Assembly: GCA_050084515.1 (NCBI GenBank)
Contig: CM114271.1
Span: 55,056,001 to 55,120,000 of the forward strand
DNA from: Blasia pusilla
Taxonomy: Eukaryota > Marchantiophyta > Marchantiopsida > Blasiales
Direction of reading: 5' to 3'
Length of the DNA stretch: 64,000 bases
In this document: piece by piece, positions 37,788 to 51,187 of the stretch
How positions within the stretch are numbered: the first letter of the stretch is position 1
Layout of the letters: each line of letters starts with the position of its first letter
Notes under the pieces: generated by a model
What the model saw: the letters and a program-made list of their open reading frames with translations, nothing else
What the model was told of the DNA's origin: nothing
Database searches by the model: none
Position numbers and translations under genes: made by a program

Positions 37788-40700
37788 ATGTGGACGCTGA
37801 AGATAGCCGACGGTGGAGGGCCATGGATGTACACGCTGAATAATTACATAGGACGACAGACTTGGCATTACGATGAAGGTGCGGGCACTCTCGCAGATCG
37901 AGTTGCTCTAGATGACGCACGTGCCAAATTTACAGAAGCTCGCTATGAGGAGAAACACAGCTCGGATCTTCCAATGCGATTGCAGGTACGTTTCAGAGAT
38001 CCGTTTTGCTTTTTTTTTTTAATAATGCATTCTGAGAAGGCATAGAGATCACCTGGAACTGTAATGATTACCTTTGTTTTGAAGAATAGCTTTACTACAG
38101 CGTTGCGTAAAGACAGCTCCGATCCTCCTATTCGATGGCAGGTATGTTTCAGGGATCCGTGTTTCTTTCTTCCCTCTCTCCTGAGAAGGCATAGAGATTC
38201 TGTGGAACTGTAATGAAGACCTTTGTTTTGAAGAACAGCACTACCGCATTACCGTGACCAGCTTACTCATAATATCGACTTGCTGCCCATCAGTTTGCAA
38301 GACAGAATCCTCTGCCATCTCTGCCAGAACGAGTTACGATAAATTCTCGAGAGGACTTGACTGACACTTCTGTGGAAACGACACTGGTTCGGGCCCTGCG
38401 ATATTACGCTACCATCCAAGCTGATGATGGACATTGGGGTGGAGACTACGGTGGACCGATGTTTCTTCTGCCAGGACTTGTAAGCCCACCAGCATTGTAG
38501 TATACTTTGTGCAGCAACTTGGTTTTGGGTGCTCAAGTCCCCTCCAAATGCGAAAACGTTGTGTTGTTATTGGTCTGGCGGGGTCTGATTTATTCGAAGA
38601 TGGTTTTGGAAATCTAGATCGAGTGGCGCAATTGTACTTGTCATTTGTTTTCCTCTGCACGTGCTGCGGTCATCAATCTTTGCCTGTTTTCAGCTTTGCT
38701 AAGTTGATTGTTCCAGATAATAGCCCTGCACGTGACGGGAGCACTGAACACCGTCTTCTCTGCACCGTATCAGCAAGAACTCCGACGATATCTTTACAAC
38801 CATCAGGTAGGGTGTAGCTTTCTGATGTTCAACCAAGTAAGAGCTGACACATGCTTGTGATATGGTCATCAGTGTGTGATACTTTATCCAGACTTGAACT
38901 TGCTCCATGTCCAGGATGTAATCTTGATGCTCCGAAACTTGTGTCAGTATGGTAGGAGTTGGAACTGTCAGACGCTGGAGTTCTTAACCGCAGACCTAAG
39001 TAGTTTTGTCTCCAGTCTGAGTACTACTCATAGGATATGCACTGATTTTTTTCGTATTTCTGTACAAGAAGCGTACAATAGGATTGAATAAGTTTTCTTG
39101 CTGATTTCGTGGTGAAACAATATAGAACAAAGACGGAGGATGGGGTCTACACATCGAGGGGCACAGCACCATGTTCGGTTCAGTTCTCAGCTATGTGACC
39201 CTCAGAATTCTGGGAGATGGACCTGAGGGCGGTGAACATCAGTGCCTTGAGCGTGGGAGAGATTGGATCCTAAGTCATGGCGGAGCTACAGGAATCCCAT
39301 CCTGGGGAAAATTCTGGCTTGCGGTTTGCACACCTCACTTCCAGTCCCTATTCTGTAAATTGGCTCAATCTTGCCTGTTTGTTTTACTTTTCTGAACAAT
39401 TGCGCTCATGGAATGTTTTATTTGTGAATTACCTTTGTATTCAATGAAGTATCCACTTGCCCCACGTAGCTTGAAGGTTGAGGAGCTCTCTTAAATATTG
39501 TGCCATCTTGGCTGATGAGTTATGAAGTTATGTGCTGTTCTCGGTTGTATTTGTTATGTCCAAGTAACATCTATATTTCCATGTGATGGGCAGGTTCTAG
39601 GAGTTTTTGACTGGTCTGGTCTTAACCCAATGCCACCAGAAATGTGGCTGCTACCACACATTGTACCATTGCACCCAGGTGGGCTGTTGATACTGAAGGA
39701 TAATTTGAGAAGTCAATTGTGAAAGGAATATTCATCTTCTCAGTGTGTACATTTCATCTGTTTGTTTATTAGCTCATTAAGGGCCATGTAAAACAGGAGT
39801 ATCTCATGCTTTCTACATGTGCTAGTGAGGTTTGTAGTGCCCTTTTACTCTCTTCCCACCATAATAGATCACATGCCTGAGAAAAAATTAACAACCGAAT
39901 TGAGTGAGATTGTTCACGAATGTTTCTGTTATATTATTATAGGCATGAATATTGTGCATATTGATTCTTGGAGTCAGCAAGTCTCAGTCTGATTAGCTGG
40001 ACTGCAGGACGGATGTGGTGTCACTGTCGGATGGTGTATCTTCCCATGAGCTACATCTATGGGAAACGATTCACTGGAAAAATGACACCACTTACTGGGG
40101 AGCTTAAGAAGGAATTGTTTAACACAAAGTTTGAAGAAATTGACTGGAACAAAGCTCGTAATGAGTGTGTAAAGGTACGTCCATGATCCTCCCGTTTCCT
40201 GTTAAGAGAGTAATGAAGTTTTGTCGAACCAATTTGGGATCTAATGAAGGCCCTTGGAAAAAGGATAGCACCATTGGGATCTCTCAGATTTACCATGATA
40301 ACCTTGGCAGATTCTCAAACATCACTCGTTTGGCTGCATTCAAATCAGAAGGATGGTGTCTATTATATCATCATAAATCTTGGATTCCATTATACTAGTA
40401 GTGTGATACAAGCCATCTGTATATGAAGTATGTAACTTATTTTGCTTCACACTGGATTTCTATCATATTCTTTGGTCAGAAAACGTTTGTGAACACTCCC
40501 TACTTGCTCTAGCATCATCTTTGACAGAGTGCAACCTTTGTATGTGACCTGTATGCTTTCTTGTGATGCCTCTGGAAGGAGACCATGATCTACAATTAAT
40601 TGAGCATCTGTTTGACCAAGTGTTCATGTTCCAGGAAGATCTCTACTATCCACATCCTCTGTTGCAAGACATTATTTGGGGGACCCTCCATAAAGTAGCA

Positions 40701-43700
40701 GAGCCTGTATTCACACATTGGCCTGGATCTAAATTGAGAGAGGTGGCACTGGCAACAGCCATGAAGCACATTCATTACGAGGATGAAAATACGAGATACG
40801 TCTGCATTGGACCTGTGAACAAGGTCTTCCACCTGTCTCCCTCATTCCCCTCACCCAGTCATTACAGTTGGGAGCTCTACCTGAGCCTCTCCTAAATGGC
40901 TCAGATAGAGCCTCTCTGACATGGAGAGAAGGTTTGTGCCTCTGGTGTTTGGAAGCAGGTATTGTCAGTCACATGATTTCTCTTCTTCCCCTATCACCTT
41001 AGTGTTCTCTATGAAAATTGTGCTGTCACTGAGACATTTGAAATGCTGCCATTGGAGTTGTGCAGGCCCTGAACCTATTAGCTTGTTGGGTGGAAGATCC
41101 AAACTCAGACGCGTTCAAGAAGCATCTTGCACGGGTATTGGATTACATGTGGCTTGCAGAAGATGGGATGAAAATGCAGGTGAGAACTGGAAATCAGTAG
41201 CTTACAGAAACAAAGAAAAAAAGAAAACATCTGAAGCCTTTAATGCATGGGTAACAATATCTGAAAGTCTGATAGGAAGGGCTGATTGCCTACTTACCCC
41301 AATTGTTAGAGAGTGTGGTAATTTATGTGGATGGGGTTGTAGTAAAGAGATTTCGACTCGCTTGCCCCCCTTGAAGAAAAACAGATCTTAATCAGCTCCC
41401 AAAGCTTCTAAGTATGCTCCCCCCTTTCTAAATAGTAAAAAATTCAATCACCCAAAACCAGCTACACGCGATCCATACCTATCAGAACAGTGACATCTCA
41501 GGAGTCATCTCAAACTGTGTGGTCTTATCATCCGTGTCTCCTGCTAACTGGGTAATTAATTCCCTCCTTCCTGAGATTATTTTTGGATTTTCATAATATA
41601 GTTAACTAGTTCAGTCTTGACTAGCTCATCTCTGTTCATATCGTTTGTGGCCATCCATGCCCTGTTCTCAGGTGGTTCTGTGTTGGCTCTGTAGCTTGTG
41701 TTCTCATGTTCCATGTTCGCTCCCGTTCTCCCAGTTCATTTTCTTGCGTGGTAGCTGGTTTGGGGGCTGAATAATTATTGGCAGTAAAGGAATAATGAGC
41801 TAAGGACGCCTTAGCTCATGTGGAGTTGAGGGGGGCAATTTGGATCCGCTGTCAGGAGGGGGGAATGACTGAGTCGAAACTTCTTGTAGTAGAATTATCA
41901 GTGCAAGTGGAGGAAAATCATGTTCATTTGAGTTGATGCATCCAGTACGACAATTCTCTTATCTGTGCTTGATGCTGTTTGTTTTCCCTAGCCTTTACCA
42001 ATGAAACTTCTCTTCATAGATGGTGATGTGGTGGCTACTGACTTTGATACCATGGAGTGAAATGTTGGGTCTGAATTTAAATGAGAGATAATGCACAGTT
42101 TTTTTTGCCTCTAGGACAGTGATCAAAATCGTCATGCTGATGATTTTCACAGCTGCTGAGGAAGATGCCTTTTGTCTCCTCGAAAGCTCTATGCAGGGTG
42201 TAAGCAAACGCTCTATTTATTTGGATGGCACCTGGTATTTCCCAGCATATCTTATATCACCTTATTGCAATTGCAGGGATACAATGGATCTCAGCTCTGG
42301 GACACTGCATTCGCAGTTCAAGCCATAAATTCAACGAAGTTGCTTAGTGAGACTCACTCAATGTTGAAGAGGGCCCACTTTTTCATTGAACGTTCGCAGG
42401 TGTTTCATGACTTCCAACTCTGAAAGTTTATGGAAAGTAAAGACGTTCAAATAAAGTTCTGGTCTTGAAGTGATTTCTTGTGTTGTTGAGACATGCTCCC
42501 TTGAACTGACATTTCTTTGGCGAAACATTCTCCCTTGAATTGACTTTCATTAGCTCAAAGTGAAAGTGAGTAAATAAAACACAAAATAATGCATCCCTAA
42601 TAACCTGAATTTTCATGGATGTAGGTGCGAGAGGATTCTCCTGGCCCTATGGATTACTGGTATCGACATATATCAAAGGGTGCCTGGCCATTTTCAACAC
42701 AAGACCATGGATGGCCCATTTCTGATTGTACATCTGAAGGATTGAAGGTGGGCTTTCTGTTATATGTCATGCCAAAGACTGAAATAGAATTGCTGTTGAT
42801 TTCGTGATAAGTCATTCTGATGGGCAAAGTATCTTTTATTGCAGGCTGAACTAGTTCTTTCTGAACTTCCAAGTGACCTTGTTGGGGAGCCCATATCAGA
42901 TGAGAGAATTTTTGATTGTATCAATGTCATCATGTCTTACCAGGTATGTTCCTGTATCTGAATATTATGAGACACCAGTTCTTATGTGACCAGTCCTCAC
43001 AACGACCTATCATATTGGTGACAGGCAATATGTGTTTACAGAAGAGTAAAACTATACAACAATTCTGCCAAATGCAAGAGACTTGGCAGAAGCAAGTCCC
43101 TAAAATAGATTCTTAGCCACAATTTATATATATGATCGATGTTTTCGGAAGAAAAGTCGAGGGGGTTCTGGATTGTATTTTTCCAATCATTATGTATGCT
43201 CATAGATGTCTAATGCCATCATTGTAACTTAAACAGAATAGTGATGGCGGTTGTGCAACGTATGAAAACACTCGAACTTATGCTTGGCTTGAGGTACGCC
43301 CAACTTATCTTGTCGCACTGAAAATGAAAAATTACGTATGCTTCAATGATGACCTTTGACAAAAGATTTTGAGGCAATATTGATTTGATTGCCATATATT
43401 CACTTTTGAAGAAGATTAAGAAGGGAAATGGCGGTGTTTTTGTGACTCTCTTTGTCCAGTTAGGGTCTCTGTTAAAGCATGCTTTCTGAATTTTACAGCC
43501 TGCTCATCTTCTTCTAGTTCCACATGTTTTTTTCCAATAATTTCAAAGCACTTCTTGGTTTGATCAACTTTTTCTCCTCTGAGGATGTGGAAATTATTTT
43601 GATCCTATGCTATTCTATTTTATTTAAATATGAAGAGCATGTTGTTGTTTTGGATGTGCTGCAGTATATCAACCCATCAGAGTGTTTCAGTGATATCATG

Positions 43701-45440
43701 ATCGATTATTCGTAAGTTTCCAATCTTTGCTGGAGACTGTTGTGGAATAGTTGTTGCCTTGAAATATAGAATATGTAGGACATAACTTTTCTAAGAACCA
43801 AGTCAGAATGTCAGACAGTACGTTTTCTAATGTTTATAATGGAGGAGGATTGCAGATGGGTGGAGTGCACGTCAGCGTGTGTCCAGAGTTTGGTTGCTTT
43901 CAGAAAGAAGTATCCAAACCATCGTTCCAAAGAGATAGCAGCATTCATTGGACGGGCCTGCAAGTTCCTGGTCAAGAAACAACGAGCTGATGGATCATGG
44001 TAGGCATTTGTGCGATCAATACTGTTGTAACGATCAGATGTTCAGTAGTCTGTCAAGTCCATTTTAACTTGCCTTGTAACACTGCCATGTTGTTACTTTT
44101 GATTTCTATTTGATGATTCTGCAGCCAGATTGTTTTTAGCATTTAGAGGTAGAAGATTGAGTTGCGAAGACAATACTGGGTGTTATGACTGTTTCAGGTA
44201 TGGAGCTTGGGGTGTGTGCTTCCTCTACGCTGGTTGGTTTGCAATTAGTGCCCTAATTGCTGCTGGAGAGACCTATTCCTCTTCCACTGCAATTCAAAAG
44301 GGTTGCAAGTTCATACTTTCAAAAGTGCTCAAGGAAGGTGGTTGGGGAGAAAGTTACCTATCTTGTCAAGATGAGGTATTTCCGGGGGCTAATCTGCAAA
44401 TAAGTAGAGTTTGAATTAGAGTGTATTGATCTCAGATGAGAAGGTTTGCCATCTGGATGCAACTTTGTGCCTTGTTCTCTCAAATTACTTCAACTTTCTT
44501 GACTGACAGGTGTACACAAACTTGCATGGTGACAAACCTCATCTAGTGAGTACATCATGGGGACTCTTGTCCTTACTAGCAGCCGACCAGGTGATCACTA
44601 ACCTATCTCTACTTGGGAGGATTTCACAGATTTCTGTTTTTCCACTGAAAAGCTGTTGCTGGGTGTAAGAACATGGGGTCCCAATTTACCTATGATAAGT
44701 TCATAGGTAGCTACTGATACAATATTGGTCTCTCTGATCAATTGAGGATTTGCCTAGTTTTCATATCTCCCACAAAATTTGGTACTGAATCGTAACTGTA
44801 TATTCTAAAAGAGCATAAATCTATGGACACATGGGTTTGTTAATCATATTCATACTATGGACTGGATATACAGCAACAAAGAGACGTAGAACCTCTTCAC
44901 AGAGCAGCAACTGTTCTCGTGAATGGACAATTCAAGAATGGTGACTTCCCTCAACAGGCAAGTGCTATTTATGTTCAACCCTGTTTAATTATCTGGGCAT
45001 GTCGTATGCAAGTATTACTCGAGGAGGATGTCCTCCATGAAGTCTGGTTGTGATCTTTGAAGGATGTTGAGCTTGAGTCAGCCTTACTGAAAGTAAGGAG
45101 AATGGATGGCCATGTGTTTCATACTTATTTTGAGCAACACCATATAATTTTGATGATCATAATAGATTATAAAAAGTGTAATTCGGGAAAACCTATGGAG
45201 CTTATTGATTTTGCTGTAAAACATTTTACTAGATGTCAATAGTGATTGGAATGTATAGGTTTTAGAAGCGAATGAGAGAAATGATAAGTGATTCTGTACT
45301 AATAAGGTGTCCTGGCATGTGACTACTGGCAGGAAATCATGGGTGTGTTCAATAAAAATTGCATGATATCATACTCAGCCTATCGAAACATATTCCCAAT
45401 ATGGGCACTAGCAGAGTACCGAAGGAAAGTGTTCACCTAG
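37788..45440 (+). CDS. CAS1: Cycloartenol synthase (oxidosqualene cyclase)
   Basis: Cyclises 2,3-oxidosqualene to cycloartenol, the entry step of plant sterol synthesis, at the ER. I can place 18 exons: 37788-37985, 38294-38479, 38717-38806, 39126-39323, 39594-39678, 40008-40174, 40635-40823, 41066-41179, 42277-42399, 42625-42747, 42845-42943, 43237-43293, 43665-43711, 43856-43999, 44198-44375, 44510-44590, 44874-44957, 45333-45440. They sum to 2,271 nt, i.e. 756 residues, the normal length. Phases agree throughout. The start [10 protein letters not shown] is the typical OSC N-terminus. Visible motifs include [23 protein letters not shown] and repeated QW-type DGGW/GDFP segments. GYNGSQLWD and HGWPIS carry the Tyr, His and Ile that mark cycloartenol rather than lanosterol synthases. 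The catalytic DCTAE reads DCTSE (42724-42738) with the proton-donor Asp kept. Intron 17 uses a GC donor. Confidence 0.95.
37956..38250 (+). repeat. Tandem duplication of the exon 1 end and intron 1
   Basis: The end of exon 1 plus its intron (37956-38105) is repeated at about 38112-38250. Both contain ACAGCTC(G/C)GATC, a GCAG|GTA(C/T)GTTTCAG donor, CTGAGAAGGCATAGAGAT, GGAACTGTAATGA and CCTTTGTTTTGAAGAA. The second copy is bounded by CTACAG (before 38101) and GGCAG|GTATG (38141/38142), so it looks like a 41-nt cassette exon. Including it would shift the frame. Confidence 0.75.
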
Positions 45441-47922
45441 TGGATTCTCAGTGCTGAGAACTAGAGAGGTCGTCTCCAGATTTATTTGCCTTAAGGAGAC
45501 CTCTTAAGTTCTATTCAGTCCAGGCAGTTGGAAGTCAGAGAATGGTAACCACTCTCCCATAGTCATGCCTTGTCATCGTGATTCTATAGGATGAGCAGAG
45601 CTATAGAACCTCGTTTCCATAATCCAACTGCATGAGGCTCTCAAGTACTGCGACAGGGTTTAGAACACTCATGAGCGCCAAAGCTTACTGAAGGCACAGA
45701 AACCTGGCAATAGTGTCCAGCAATGACAAAGTTTCGTTGACTTTCAAGAACTTGCCCTAGATGTATGAGCTCTTTCTGATCTAGTGGACCTCCGCACAAG
45801 TAGGCTCAGAAAGATGGAGAGATTCAGAGTGCTTCCCATCTATACCATTATGGGAGAGAGCTCTCTTGGTTTTCAAACACCTCTTTTTGACACTGGCACT
45901 CTAAGCCAACAGGGTTCTGACATGGGCCACTCTGATTGGAGGGTCCGTTAAGTTTGTTTGGTTTTCTCTCCTGAAGTAATGGAACCGGATACGTTTTAAG
46001 TTTTCAAACGGTCACATGTCTTTTACAGTTGTACCGACAGTTACATTCTTTCACACCTAGTGCCGTCGATCAGGAGCCCTGCGTTTCAGCCTTTGGGGGC
46101 TCATTGAAATTGATATATATCAATTTTAAAAATGTATATATATATATATATATATATAAATGAAAAATAAAATAGGAATATCTCCCAGTTTTACGGATAA
46201 AAAGATACGATTTATGGATAACCAATCATTCTAATAGGAGTTGTGCGGGAGTGACCTAAATTCACTCTTGCACCTTACTCGTAGTAGTAGGCACCTTACA
46301 GCAAACAAGTTTCTTTGGATTTCCAATTTGGATTCTTCTCTATTGAAGGGTGATGATTTACCAGTTCGTGCAAGGTACATATCTAAATTAAAGAACTTCA
46401 TGGACAAGTGAATGGATTTGCTATTTTTCATCCTTGCAAGAAATTGCAGACTTCAACACAGTGTGACTAGGGCAGTTACACAAGATGCCTGGATTGTTTT
46501 GGGGCTATTGAAATGGCATTTTTCCCTGGTAGTTGCAAGTACTCAGTCACGGTTAATTGTTGCGTCGTGGCCACCAAACCTATTATAGTGATTCTGGAAT
46601 CTCGACGAGCCTATAACAGTGACAACGGGTATGACTGAAGGGACGTTTGTTCCCTGTGTAAGGCCAAAAGATTAGAGGCTAATCAGTGGAAAACGATTTC
46701 TTTAATTCGTTCAAAATTTCATTTTCTACCATATTCTACATGAAATCTTAGCATCTCGTGTTTTGAATTTGTACATGTAGAGCATCGAGACTTCTCCTCT
46801 TAACACGAGAGAGTCAATTTGGGTTTCTGGTGATTTTAGCTCGGCGAATTTCAAAGTGCTTCTTTAGAACATTGTAACCACTTCATTAGTTTAATGGAAG
46901 TACCCAATACAAGTTCCAAAGGTAGGATCGTTCTCTGAGGGATTGCTCTTGGCGTCATTGCATTATCGAGTGTGTTCACGCGATCTTTTGTCATTCGGGC
47001 CTGCCCTCGAAGCCCTAGTCTCAAGATTCGAATCCGTCAAAGTGCAATTTACAGATCGACAACAGCTACCCATGAATGCGGCATGTAGCACGCCCTCCGG
47101 ATGTTTTCATTTTAATGATCGAGTTCCCATTAACAGGAATCAGGTTTAATTGTGTACAACGCGACAGGTTGCTCATTTAGACAACCAGAGCCAAAGTTTT
47201 GTCGAAGGAGGGCTAGTATGTGTAATCCACAAATTTCTCGAGTTTCCAAGGCTCGACGAGGTCTACATACTAAAGAATGCGGCGAGGTGCCATGATTCCC
47301 CACTACATTGTAGGAATAATCGCAGTGGCAAGCACCAAAGTATAGGAACGGAAAAGGTGGTCTCTGAAAGGCAGCTTTGAGGGTGGGTGGTAAAGGTGTT
47401 GTAAGCAAGTCATGCGGTTAACGAATCTGAAACACACAGATGTCTCCTAGTTCCATACACTTGATCGGGTTACCAAGATCTTGGTAGTTGCACCAGATGA
47501 TGGGTACCAGTGCTTCAGATCTCTGCCAAGAGTGACCGACAAGTTTCACATCCTACAGCCAAAGACGGGTTTCACATTCTACAGCCAAAGCCAGTTAGAT
47601 AACTATCTGCAGAAAGACCGTTGGTGGCAAGGAGGGATTCCCCCCTGAAGTATGTTATTCAGGAGCCTTTATGGTAATGTTATCCGTGAGCGTGACCCAG
47701 GATGTGGCAACAACAAGCGGATGTTTGAGAGGTTGGCATTGGCAACGATTGCTTGCTCGGGCAGCTGAAGCCACATATTAGTTCTGATGACTTTTTCTAC
47801 GTACACTCGGTCAGAATCCCTTCTTCAATCAAATGGGCTATTTGGATCTCAATTCTACACTTTTCCTGGTATGCTGATCTACATAATTACAAGAATTGGA
47901 TGACAATCAACTAGTCTACACT
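45441..47922. other. Intergenic DNA between cycloartenol synthase and BTB gene
   Basis: Holds the presumed 3' untranslated region of the sterol gene, an AT microsatellite at 46135-46158, and no recognisable gene on either strand. Confidence 0.45.
46135..46158. repeat. (TA)n microsatellite
   Basis: An uninterrupted TA run of about 12 units. Confidence 0.9.
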
Positions 47923-50217
47923 TCATCGCGATCGTTTAACCAGGGCTTCAAACAGATCCACAAGGAGTTCCGGATCTTTGATAGTCCTGAAACTTTTGTA
48001 TTCAGCTAGGTTAAGAATGTCTTTGATGTCTTTGGAAAGAACATCTATCACTGCTTGCTTGATTATGTCAGACCCATAATCATGACCAATTTCCCAAGTG
48101 CTGAGTGCGACATCTATTGTTAGAGTTTTCGCTATAAAACGTTGACAGAGCAAGCTCAAAGGTTGGACGTTGTATCTGTCTGCTGCAGAAAGAAGACCTG
48201 CAGCATAATTTTTCATATCACTAGGACTAACAACACCTGTGTAGAAGTAGCGCACGAAAGCATCAAGAACTTCTGGCAACACATTCACCTCTACAATTCC
48301 AGTCTTTGCTTCATTCATTTGTGCCACATTGAACCTCAGTCTCTTTCCAAAGACATCAGACTTTCCAGCCTGCACGCATGCAAGAAAGTTTCACTATGGT
48401 TAGAAGATGTTCCTCCACCTACCTGATTTACCTCGTTTTCCCATTAGTTTCAGCAGACACAGCAGCCCCGGAAACAAATTAGCCTCGGACGAACAGAGCA
48501 TCCGTCCTCCCCCTTACGCAAAGCCCACCCACACTACTCAAGGAAAGGGCAGGATCAGAAAGGGTGGGGCAAATGCAAGCTGTGTGTGCAGAAGAAGATT
48601 CTGAAGAATTGAGGAAAGGAGAAAATTTGGATCACCCTGTAAGGGCCAATGGGGTCTCAGCGGTCATGCGAATTGGCTAATCTCAGGGTCTGCGTACGAT
48701 TCGGGGAATTAGCCGGAGAACGAAGACGCTGCAAAACGTCCCCTACTTGGTAAACGATGTGTTTTGGTTCATGCTCGACAACTCCAGCCCAATAGGAAGA
48801 AGGACTCTTAAGGGATGCAGAGAAGGAAGAGAACTTCAAAAGAAGTGACCAATTGCGTATCGAAGACAGTTTCCCATTGAATTTCACCTGAAAGGCTTAA
48901 GAACAACATCAACATGCTCCGGTCATACCGGGGGAAAATACGTTGACACAGATAGAGGAGGTAAGCATGATAGCCTTTTCCTTAATGTGCTGAAAATAAC
49001 GTAGGAGTGAATGGTACGAATTAAGATGTGCGCGAGCAAGGATCTGGATGCCATAGTTCCGCTCTTCCAAGTTTCATCAGGGAATTTCCCAAACTTTTGT
49101 CATTCGAAGCGATGATATGACTGAGGATCTTCAGACCAGTACTCCCGTGAAATGGAAATGGTGGGCATAAAAGGAGGAGGGGACGAAATGAGTCATGATA
49201 TCCTTCGATAAAAGACAAATCGGTTCTCTGTCCACATGACTGTCACAACTCTGAACTAAGGATGCAGGAAACAGATAGAGGATTGAGGCAATAACACCAC
49301 AGAGTTGTACATAGAAAGAAACCCTAGTCAAGGACACCCTGTCGAAATCTCTGTTGTCTGCAAGTACAAGCAGGGGCGTTGTAGATTATGGGCTGTACGG
49401 GCTTTCATCGTGTTGCTGATCCGGAGAAACTGAAGGAGGTATCTTGTGCGGTTGAATCCTGCATAAGTAGACTTTGGAGATCCCTCACGCATGAATTTGG
49501 TACAGAATTTCAACGAATTGAAAATGATTTGGTAAACACAAATCCTCTGATTTACACGTCGAGATTCAATTCAATTCGATTGAATTGTTTGTCAGTGCGG
49601 GAAATTGTCTCGGTCAACTTGAAGATAACTTGAAATTTCTTCCAGCCTACCAAGTGATTTCAAATATACTAACCGCTACTCTCATGATCTTCAGGGGCCT
49701 GGTGATATAAACGTGTGTTTCCAGGGACCATCAGTTCAGAGGTTTCATCTGGAATGATGTGATAATACTCGGAACGGAGAGGAATAGCTACACTAAGCAC
49801 ATTTACTCCATTTACTGCATGCTTACTAAAGCAGTAAGGGAAGGGGAGGCAGAGGTTTGCAAATACCAGAACAGCTTTGTGGGCGTAAACGATATGGCCG
49901 GCAGCTTGCAATCGGACATCCGTACAGGCAGGGCTCATCACGAAAGGGTCCCAAGTCTGCAGAAACTCCAACTGTTCTCGCAGCACATGTTCTTCCTCTT
50001 CCGCTCTCCTTATCTTCCTCTCCAATTCCTTCACTTTCTTCTCTTGAACCTCCGCATTAATGACAGCTTGAAACCTGGGACCGTGCTTCAATTCTTCCTC
50101 GAATCCATGCGCTTTTACCATGCTTTGGCATCGACAGCACAATCTATCCCAGAATGTGCTCATCGGACCCATGGAGACAGAATTAGAGATCATCAGAGGG
50201 CTATGAATGTCAATCAT
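47923..50217 (-). CDS. BTB/POZ domain protein with N-terminal coiled coil
   Basis: Likely a substrate-adaptor type BTB protein (many pair with CUL3 E3 ligases; role here inferred). Two exons fit: 50217-49867 (117 codons, ending YAHKAVL at a GTATTT donor) and 48369-47923 (after GCAG, resuming AGKSDVFGKRLRFN), joined in phase 0 for 265 residues. Residues ~45-80 are charged and heptad-like (EKKVKELERKIRRAEEEEHV), predicting a coiled coil. The BTB fold starts at about DVRLQAAGHIVYAHKAVL and includes EVLDAFVRYFYTGVV and AAGLLSAADRYNVQPLSLLC. A BACK-like start (IAKTLTIDVALSTWEIG) closes the protein. The start codon is uncertain because several Met residues occur early (MIDIH, MSTFW, MVKAH). An upstream exon is possible. 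Confidence 0.85.
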
Positions 50218-51187
50218 GCCAAACTTACAAACGCAGCCAAATTCACGTACTCATGCCATTCATCGCGAAAGAGGGGAGGCGATGGGGGGAAAGCGGGGAC
50301 AACAGAACAAACTTCTTTGCAGAGCCGAAAATGATCGCTTGAAACATTTGTATGAGGAAGAGAGCAAAAACAGACAAGCCACATCAAATTTAAAATCCAC
50401 TGCACAAATCAGGGCTCCCTCTCATCACTCAGCACCAAAGATAGATCAGGAGAGTTCCATGACAAACATATTAGGGTTAGTTAAAATCCTCTCTCAACTC
50501 TGAGACCCTCACCAAATCTAGACAAGGGACCGAGGCCCGACACTAACGGCTGTTACCAGTCAATCATTGCTGTAATTTGTCACACACATTGCGATCAGAA
50601 TTCCGTTCGAACAGTCGCGTGTGAATTCTGACGAAAAAAATTATTGAACTCAAATCAGACATTCGCGGCGGTGTGAACGCATGCAAGCGCCATATACATG
50701 TATTCCACATTACGAATTAGGCATGTCTGTGCGACCAGAATTCCGTTTCAGGAGTTTCCTGTTAAATCAAACAAAATGAAGAGAATCAGACAGTCAGTTC
50801 GTGTTTCTACGCCGGCGTAAAAGGGTGAATGCACTGGCCACTACAATTCTCTCTGCGATCGAAAGTACTCCGCTCCGAAAGCTCAGCCAACATTCTGAAC
50901 GGGCGCCGGCACTCTCGTGTGAAATCAAATCCATGTAAAGAAAGCACTACGTACTTTTATGAAAGCTCCGGAGCTTTGCTTCCGTAACGGCGAAAGGGAG
51001 ACATAGTAAGGTGCCATAAAGATGCACACGACTAAAAGGAATCATATATAAATATTTAGGTGTGAAAATTTTATATTTTATTAAAATACTTCTTTGTATA
51101 TTAGATTTCTTGTTTAGTATACAAATTTTTTTAATGTTCATATAGAAATGTGCATGGAATTCTTCTTTCTTTAGATAATGGTACATG
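50218..51187. other. BTB gene 5' flank and Helitron 3' flank
   Basis: The left part should hold the BTB leader and promoter. A 16-bp perfect palindrome lies at 50962-50977, and the sequence becomes AT-rich and transposon-like to its right. No gene is supported. Confidence 0.45.
50962..50977. repeat. 16-bp perfect palindrome, candidate Helitron 3' hairpin
   Basis: AAAGCTCCGGAGCTTT. It lies downstream of the Helitron helicase on the minus strand, where a Helitron's terminal hairpin is expected. About 15 nt beyond it the minus strand reads GTAGT, one base from the usual CTAGT end-plus-T. Helitron assignment is tentative. Confidence 0.45.

Noticed and set aside
49759-50334. Plus-strand open stretch of 191 codons
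   Set aside because: Antisense to exon 1 of the BTB gene, which has clear homology on the minus strand.
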